DNA from: Uranotaenia lowii | Taxonomy: Eukaryota; Arthropoda; Insecta; Diptera; Culicidae | NCBI RefSeq assembly: GCF_029784155.1 | Contig: NC_073692.1 | Coordinates: forward strand, 275,994,913 to 276,058,912 | Reading direction: 5' to 3' | DNA: 64,000 nt | In this document: positions 58,206 to 64,000 of the stretch, in pieces | Layout of the letters: the number at the start of each line of letters is the position of its first letter | How positions within the stretch are numbered: position 1 is the stretch's first letter | Position numbers and translations under genes: made by a program | Notes under the pieces: generated by a model | Told to the model about the DNA's origin: nothing | Seen by the model: the letters and a program-made list of their open reading frames with translations, nothing else | Database searches by the model: none

Positions 58206-58540
58206 CATTGACTACTAGGACGTGGCCGGCGCCGTTATTGATCATTTTCAATGGGAGAGCATGAGTTTTGTGCATTGTGAATGAACTGCTAGTCCCAAGC
58301 CTCATTCTTTTGGCCCTTGCACAAAGCTGATGGCCTCGATCAATCACGGAGTAGCAACCATTGGCGAGGTAGAACTTGTTCTGCTTAGCCACGCCAGCGA
58401 TCATGGAATTTGAAGTGCGTAAGTTGTACAAAGTCTAATCAAAAATGTTATCTGAAGTTTCAAATGAATGATCATATCTAAGCACTTCAAGTTCAATGTT
58501 TTAAGGTGGATATGAGTAGTCAACTAAGCTAAGCTAAGCT
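58206..58540 (+). repeat. conserved 3' block of the AGCTA-tailed family, copy 2
   Basis: The counterpart of 50990-51344. The stretch 58321-58410 reads TKLMASINHGVATIGEVE then LVLLSHASDHGI and stops directly after. Relative to copy 1 the base differences in these 30 codons fall 7 at third, 4 at first and 0 at second positions, and the replacements are conservative. The minus strand also has an open 77-codon frame here, but the substitution pattern favours the plus strand. Confidence 0.65.
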
Positions 58541-58785
58541 ATCTTTCCAAATTAGTAAAAACGGGAGAATTTTTCTTTCAAAGATCATGCATCATTATCA
58601 GCAAATTCCCTAATTGAATGGAGTATAAAAAACAAATTCAGAATCAATTTTTTCTTCAATGTAGTTTTGTCAATTGTTCAGTTTTCAATGTTAATCATTG
58701 TTTATCAATCAATGTCCCTTACTAAGGACCCTTAGAATTGACACATTTTAAAACTTATACACTAAATTTCACCAAAACTAAAATT

Positions 58786-59889
58786 TAGGACTCGGCACAA
58801 AAGCGCTAATCCGTAAATCGTTAATTAGTCCGCTAACTTTTTGTTAGCGCATTAGCTTTGCCGCTAAATTTTGAGTGAGCTAGCGAATTAAAAAGAGCTG
58901 CTATCTTTTGGTTCCGCTAATCGTAGACCGCTATCTCCTATATATTTGTATCAATCACACGAATTTTTACTTAACGAATACTTTTTGTCAATAAGCATAT
59001 TAAGATGACATTTGGTATCGTTTTGACTCCAATAAGAGAATCATGCGAAAATTACCACTTCGAATAGTCTCAGTGGAGGATTGCATAATGTAGCCAGAGA
59101 AAGGGAGAGGAAGTTTTTGGGTCACCTCACACAAATATTTTTTTTTCCTTTTTAAGCACTTATTTTCGCAACCTTCACAAAAGAAGAAAACAATTAAAGG
59201 TATTAAACAATTTTAAACTATGTTTAACTTCCTTTAGTTAGCTTTTCGTTTCCAAATGGATGAGATATTTACTTTCCACAATATAGTTTTTTACTGATTT
59301 TACATATCAGTTCATATAAAAAAAAGATAAATTCACCATAGAATTGACATTGTTGTCAAAAGTCGCTTTAAGTACGACTAGAAATGGCATTAATGTCCAC
59401 ATTTGGCAATGCTGCTGCAGGTTTGAATAAGGTGAAAACCGATTAAAGATTTTGCATCGGACCTAATAAACAATATCGCCTATGTTTGTAAAGTATTTGA
59501 GTCGACAGAATTGAGATACAACCATTTTTTTTTGCTATAAGAAATTATGGTTAAATATACTCTAATATTCTAGTGCCAAGTGCTAAAATGTTTACGTATA
59601 CATCTGTTAAATAACTGGCATGAGTCTGCTGATGTATCCTACTACATATCATGTTATGTAATATATAAAAAATACTCTAAATCCACACAACATGAAATAA
59701 AAAAATATAAATAATTTTTCAGTTAACGTTACTTTAGATCAACAGTTAGCGATTAGCGTTTAGCGCTGTAAGCTTGAAGCGATAATTATTTCAGCACATT
59801 TAGCATATTTAATAAGTGATCGCTAACTTTGAATGAGTTGACGATTTAATTAGCGACGCTACTTTTTCAGTTAGCGATGCCGAACACTG
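58786..59889. mobile_element. hAT-like MITE rich in TAGCG motifs
   Basis: The right end reads TGCCGAACACTG; the left end, GGACTCGGCACAAAAGCGC, is a decayed inverted match. Both 130-bp ends are full of TTAGCG, GCTAAC and GCGCTAA words in inverted arrangement, the interior is not. CAGTGTTCGGCA is a hAT-style terminus, but I cannot see a clean 8-bp duplication. No coding sequence. Confidence 0.6.
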
Positions 59890-60151
59890 TAAATCATAAG
59901 CCTATGAATCAAATTTTTTTTATAAGAAAAAACAAAGTTTCTATCTTCTGTTTTTTTAAGGGCTAAAAATTTCAATTTAAAGCGACAAAATCTCCAGAAA
60001 TTTAAATTTAGATCTTTAAAACCTGCTATTTAAAATTATTAAAACCTCACTTATTTTTATTAAGTTATGTCATTTTTTTTTAATTGATCATGATTTTTTA
60101 ATTTATCTTTAAAAAGATCGAAAATGATTCCAAAGGTAACTATTAAGCTTT

Positions 60152-60347
60152 TTACAGGGCTTATGATAAAGCTCAGTTGGCAAGTCTGTTGTCTCCTGAG
60201 CCGATGTCCGCGAGTTCGAGCCCAAGGGTAAACATCGAACACAGTTGTACCGGATAAGTTTTTCAATAACGATCCGCCAACTGCAACGTCGATAAAGTCG
60301 GGAATGCCATAATGATGGTAAAACGACTATAATCGAAACAAAAAAAT
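60152..60347 (+). mobile_element. tRNA-derived SINE, TSD ACTATTAAGCTTT
   Basis: Box A (AAGCTCAGTTGGCAAG) and box B (GAGTTCGAGCCC) of a polymerase III promoter lie about 45 bp apart near the 5' end, followed by a tRNA-unrelated body and an A-rich end. A perfect 13-bp target duplication flanks it (60139-60151 and 60348-60360). Length about 196 bp. It has no coding capacity and would rely on a LINE for mobility. The intact duplication suggests a fairly recent insertion. Confidence 0.88.
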
Positions 60348-60360
60348 ACTATTAAGCTTT

Positions 60361-61849
60361 GTATTTGCTTTGTTCTTTACATATTTACAACAAAACATGA
60401 AATCCCTTATTTTTCTTTTATATTTTATCAGTTTTTATTCGGATTTTGTACTTTGGACTTTGACAGTAAAATTGGATATGATGTACACTAAAAATATGAA
60501 GTAATTGTTTTGAACTTCGGAAAAAAGCTTTTTGGCTTCAATTTTAATAACTGGAAGAATTTTATTGAAGGTAAGCTTTTATATCTCATTTTGATCCCTG
60601 GCACTCTTTTAGAAATATTAAATATTTCCTACTTTTTATCATATTAAATTCAATATTCAACTGCATCCTCATCAACATACTTCTTATTGTTTTTAAAATT
60701 AAACATACTTCAGTGGGATTTTGCTGTCAACATCAGTTGAAAATTACGTAAAGAAATGTAAATTAAGATGAATAAGTAATAACAAATTTTATCATTTTCC
60801 TTAAAAAAACTATTATGGGTAATTTTTGACTAGATCTGACATTTTTTTTCAGAATTTAAATTATTTTTAAATCTGTGTTTTAGAAATATATTTTCCTAAA
60901 TTTGAATACTACTTAAAATTTATTTGAAGTGAATTTCTTGTTCAGAATAAGGAACATCAATTTGATAAACAAATATCAATGACTTACCGGAAATAGTATT
61001 GATTCGAAACTTTCATTATAATTTGGTTCGAAAAGTTGATTTAATTTAATAAGCAGAAATTGCAATTTAAATATGTGGGACAATCATGAGTTAAATAATG
61101 GTGTGAGAAATCAATTCCCTTATTAATTGTGTATTATTGATATCGTTATTATTTTTAGATAAATTTGAATTTCAAAAGTACACCCCCCCCCCCCTTCGTA
61201 AATGTTGAATGAAGTCTTCTTCTTCCCTTTTTGTTACGAAAGAGTAGAGCATTCAAAGTTTCATGCCTTTAAATAGAAAACATTTTATAGAATCTATTCT
61301 CATAAAAATTTCTGTAAATATGCTAATTTTTTAGAGTTCGGTACTTCAAATAAATGCCATGAGTATTTTACGAAAACATATGTTAATCAATGTACAGGGG
61401 CTTGTATGCAGTAGTTGCTTAAAATTTGAAACAGGGCCGATTTGAAGATTTTTGAAAATAGATTTTATAGTCACAAGAGGTTGAATACTAAATCTGAAGT
61501 TATCGCTTAAGTCTCTGGGATATTATAATGACATCGGATTTATTTATACCTCAGTAATTTTTGAACCTCAAATAATGGCAGGAACTACACGAAACTTGGG
61601 AAAAATAAAGTGATTTAAGTCTATAGTAAACATGCCTTAAAAATCAACTAATAGAATAAAATGAAACCTCATCTGACTAGAGTTTGAAGCAAAACTAAGT
61701 TATTATTCTGTCAAAAACAATTAAAAACACTTGTTTGAAACTTGCCTTCAAACAATCAATCTGACCTTCCGAGCATAAATTGGATTCAATTCAGATGAAG
61801 TCAGTTCAAATTGGTACGCACTCTGTTTAATTATTCCATATTCAAACAT
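60361..61849. other. AT-rich stretch, no gene recognised
   Basis: Homogeneous AT-rich DNA with a run of about 14 C at 61182-61195. No ORFs or repeats of note. Confidence 0.4.
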
Positions 61850-62950
61850 TTGTGACTACTGTCATTCATTAATCAATTTAACTACTCGGTACATCTCCAA
61901 CAATGGATTGGGTTCACCTGGAGCAATAAATCCTTCAGGTTTACCTTATTCGGCAGCACTCATCAATGCCCATTTCTGCTGGACGGGCACTTTGCATATC
62001 TGGACTTAGAAGTGCTCCACCCATAGGAATATGAATAATTAAAATTCAATGGAGCCTATCTCTCGGTGATGCTGAAATAAATCTTATTATCAGGCCCAGG
62101 CCGAAGGTACCTCAGTCAGTAAGCAGCCTACAACTCGTGTTTGAATAATACAGAAGCTGATTTATCGAAGGCCACTCGCAAGGTCACTCTCGGTTTAGGA
62201 ACACCTCTCTTCTTCTCTCGGTTTGACTTTATGGGCTGCTGTCAACAACTCTTGGGGTGTGGACAATTGGGCCGGTTTTGGACCTTCGTCCAATGTTCGT
62301 GTCCATCCATGAAGAGTAAGCGAGCCCCAGGGAGGAGGAAAAAGTGTCGTCCGTCATCCGTTGTGAATGGGAGAACGAAGGCACACGACGAGGTGTTTGA
62401 TTTATGCTATCTGCATTCGACAAGGATCTTGTCCCATGTCCGGATAAATATGGCCATGGCAGGCAAAATGAGCGCTCCTGCCTGACAAATAGGCCAGAAA
62501 GCTAGGCTGTTTGGGCATAAGGCAAAAACGGCATGCCGCAGAGGAAAACCTTCGGCGGTAATAAAACCCCTGTTGACTTTATAATAACTCCGGACAGCTC
62601 TTTTGCCTACCTCTTCGAGGTCTCCACCTTGCCAAATAGAACACATCCAAACAAGGACTGAAGATGGGTAGGGAAAACTTCCCATTTTGCCCAACTGTAT
62701 CTAGCTATAGACCGTTAAATCTGCATCGAACTGAGCAATGAATGTTTTCAATTTGGGTGTGAAACTCAAGGACAACCAATTTGGGGGAGTCCGATTCGTA
62801 TTCGTAGGATACTTCTCGGAGCACGCTGTTTGTGTTAGATAAACTTTAATTCCATGGCTCAACTGGATACTGGAAAAATTCACTCTGGTGGTTTCTCAGC
62901 AAGAAGTAAGGAACCATTTGCACCATGAGCAAAACAGAATGTTAAATAGT
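61850..62950. other. less AT-rich island, no gene recognised
   Basis: The composition is close to balanced and the sequence is not repeated in the window. Open frames exist on both strands (62141-62485 plus, 62694-62407 minus), but neither shows a domain or a codon pattern I can support. It could be conserved non-coding DNA or an old, unrecognised gene fragment. Confidence 0.4.
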
Positions 62951-63540
62951 CCGGATCGAAGGCCTTATTGAAGGTTTTATTCTAACCGTGAAAGCCATTA
63001 ACCTACCTGTGTGTTTTTTAAACTGTCCTATTGTGATGGGGAAACTTCGTGTGAAAGCTTATGCTTAAACTTGAAGCTCAATATAATGAAAAAATGAACA
63101 TTAAGGGTCTTGTGAAAAATATTATGTGATTTATTTAGGATTTTATTTGGTAATGGACTTGAAACGGATTTATCATCTATATAATCGCATAAAAACCGTT
63201 ATTATTTCTGGTTCCACGGTAAAACTACTGTTACTAAATCAAAAATTTTATTATAAGTTGGGAGACAACATTCAAGAAAACCAAACTAATTTTGGAGTGA
63301 TCGTGAGGTGTTACACTCATTTTTGTTAATTTTGGCTCATAAATAAAAATAGGAGACGTATTATGTGACACCAACATTTTTATAGAAGGGGGACTCATAT
63401 ACTAAATCGATTCAAAATAAGACACAACTTGAACAATTTGAAGGTGATTTTTCAAATAATTGGTTCACAAGATAAGGTTAGCCACAAGAAATAGATTTTT
63501 TTAATTTTGGAAAATTTTTGGCTTTCAGTCAAATTCTTAA
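62951..63540. other. no gene recognised
   Basis: AT-rich flank left of the Penelope-like element; it may include the 3' end of that element, whose left border I cannot place. Confidence 0.35.
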
Positions 63541-63567
63541 GAAAAACAGCGTTTTCCTATTTCATTC

Positions 63568-63601
63568 GACGTTTCGGCGTAATGTATTTCGCCTTCTTCA
63601 G
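63568..63601 (-). ncRNA. hammerhead-ribozyme-like core of a Penelope-like element
   Basis: On the minus strand CTGAAGA (fits CUGANGA), a GGCG/CGCC stem II with a 10-nt loop, GAAA, C and the cleavage triplet GTC follow in the right order. Penelope-like elements are known to carry minimal hammerheads with a very short stem III in their terminal repeats, which this resembles. Stem I pairing is not evident here, so self-cleavage is doubtful for this copy. Confidence 0.5.
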
Positions 63602-63780
63602 GGTTTTACTGTAATTTGTGAGTGTAACAATGAAAGGTGTTGTGTAATATGATTTTTGTTTTACTTACTAGGGTGCTATTTCTTGTCAAAATATGTTGTG
63701 TCTCAACTTCTCTCCGTCCTGTTTTCTTAATTGTCCACATCAGCGTAAATTTTGAATTTGTTTTTAACTGCTATCGGTAG

Positions 63781-64000
63781 TTACACTGTGTCACTGTCAA
63801 CTGTGCTTTGTATACTGGATGTAGAATTGTTGGTTTCCTTGTTATCATGTTTATTATGATGTTCTTTTTGTGTGTGTCTGTGTATGGAATGTAAAACTCC
63901 TGCGTAAGTTGAGTTTAAATTCGCTACATCAGTGCGTTTGTTAACAGATTTAGGTTCGTTGAAAATGTGTATCATCTCAAGGATGGGTAAACTTTTCTGT
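63781..64000 (-). CDS. Penelope-like element ORF, C-terminal end (partial)
   Basis: The frame is open from the right edge of the window and ends at 63781. It reads PILEMIHIFNEPKSVNKRTD, then VANLNSTYAGVLH, then a polar His- and Asn-rich tail. The E-x2-HI, VN-RTD and NL-x2-Y pattern matches the end of the GIY-YIG endonuclease region of Penelope-like retroelements. The hammerhead-like motif lies about 180 bp downstream, as expected for this element type. The polymerase would lie outside the window. No break is visible in the part seen. Confidence 0.6.
   Translation of the reverse strand, partial: QKSLPILEMIHIFNEPKSVNKRTDVANLNSTYAGVLHSIHRHTQKEHHNKHDNKETNNSTSSIQSTVDSDTV

Larger units (their letters stand above)
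53999..58540 (+). mobile_element. AGCTA-tailed retroposon-like element, copy 2
   Basis: Direct repeats of about 29 bp with one indel flank it (53970-53998 and 58541-58571), both reading ATCTTTCCAAATTAGTAAAA at the start. The right end is a run of AAGCT units. Shared anchors with copy 1 lie at 54242, 54306, 54449 and 54480 in the same order and at similar spacing, and the 3' block is at 58206-58540. The 3.7 kb between the blocks is AT-rich and has no recognisable polymerase; it may include further insertions. A signal-peptide-like ORF lies at 55063. Confidence 0.6.

Noticed and set aside
58198..58431. Minus-strand ORF with ANGCYSVIDRGHQ-like reading, also traceable at 51.0-51.2 kb
   Set aside because: The homologous stretch in the other copy has two stops on this strand, and base differences between copies fall mostly at first positions of this frame, so the plus-strand frame is the better candidate.
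62141..62694. ORFs of 114 and 95 codons on opposite strands
   Set aside because: They overlap, lack motifs and sit in an island whose composition alone would lengthen ORFs.
1..64000. CRISPR array, operons, ribosome-binding sites or other prokaryotic features
   Set aside because: Element content and composition are eukaryotic; the tandem arrays have no spacers.

Overview
The window is eukaryotic, AT-rich and dominated by mobile DNA. The mix of remnants (RTE, R1, Jockey and Penelope-like retroelements, Ty1/copia, hAT, Harbinger and mariner-type MITEs, a tRNA-derived SINE, RTE tails of the TAAG type) is what I would expect of a dipteran insect, most likely a mosquito. That is inference from element types, not from a host gene. 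I recognise no complete host protein-coding gene. The window reads as intergenic or intronic DNA in which transposons have landed inside transposons.

Layout, left to right. 1-6130: two simple or minisatellite blocks, then a Russian-doll nest: a fold-back element (911-6085) holds a TIR element (1197-5572), which holds a gag-only LINE (about 2109-5047) and a second fold-back fragment (1388-1830); the LINE holds a Harbinger-type MITE (3913-4709). 6130-8030 is unassigned. 8050-8400 has two head-to-head RTE scraps. 8763-12782 is a 4.0 kb hAT-type element with a perfect 8-bp target duplication but no transposase. 13020-19787 is one decayed RTE element of about 3 kb own length, split by three insertions: a 1.99 kb element carrying a 1.1 kb 13-bp minisatellite, an inverted RTE tail, and a second copy of the CCCAGACAACC TIR element. 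22700-25160 is an R1-clade remnant, followed by a long-armed fold-back element (25165-26118) with a tRNA-like sequence in its loop, a GC-rich tandem duplication (26131-27060), a decayed copia pol (30110-31940) and a Jockey-clade remnant (31941-33830).

34938-35875 is a mariner-type MITE. 39319-43669 is the best-preserved gene unit in the window: a full Ty1/copia retrotransposon on the minus strand with an uninterrupted Gag-Pol frame, near-identical 142-bp LTRs, an initiator-tRNA-type primer site and a 5-bp target duplication. It sits in an array of degenerate repeats of about 155 bp. 45-64 kb is a very AT-rich desert that holds two diverged members of a retroposon-like family I cannot name (49532-51344 and 53999-58540), each flanked by 25-29 bp direct repeats and ending in an AGCTA tail, a hAT-like MITE rich in TAGCG, a SINE with a 13-bp target duplication, and at the right edge the C-terminal end of a Penelope-like element with a hammerhead-ribozyme-like motif.

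The strongest candidates for something undescribed are the AGCTA-tailed family, whose 3' block shows a coding-type substitution pattern between its two copies; the CCCAGACAACC TIR element with a 2-bp target duplication; and the 13-bp minisatellite that encodes one and the same cysteine-containing repeat in all three forward frames. Several islands of less AT-rich single-copy-looking sequence (6187-6930, 20196-21600, 28490-29170, 36700-37130, 48100-48770, 61850-62950) could be conserved non-coding DNA, which only comparison with a related genome could show.
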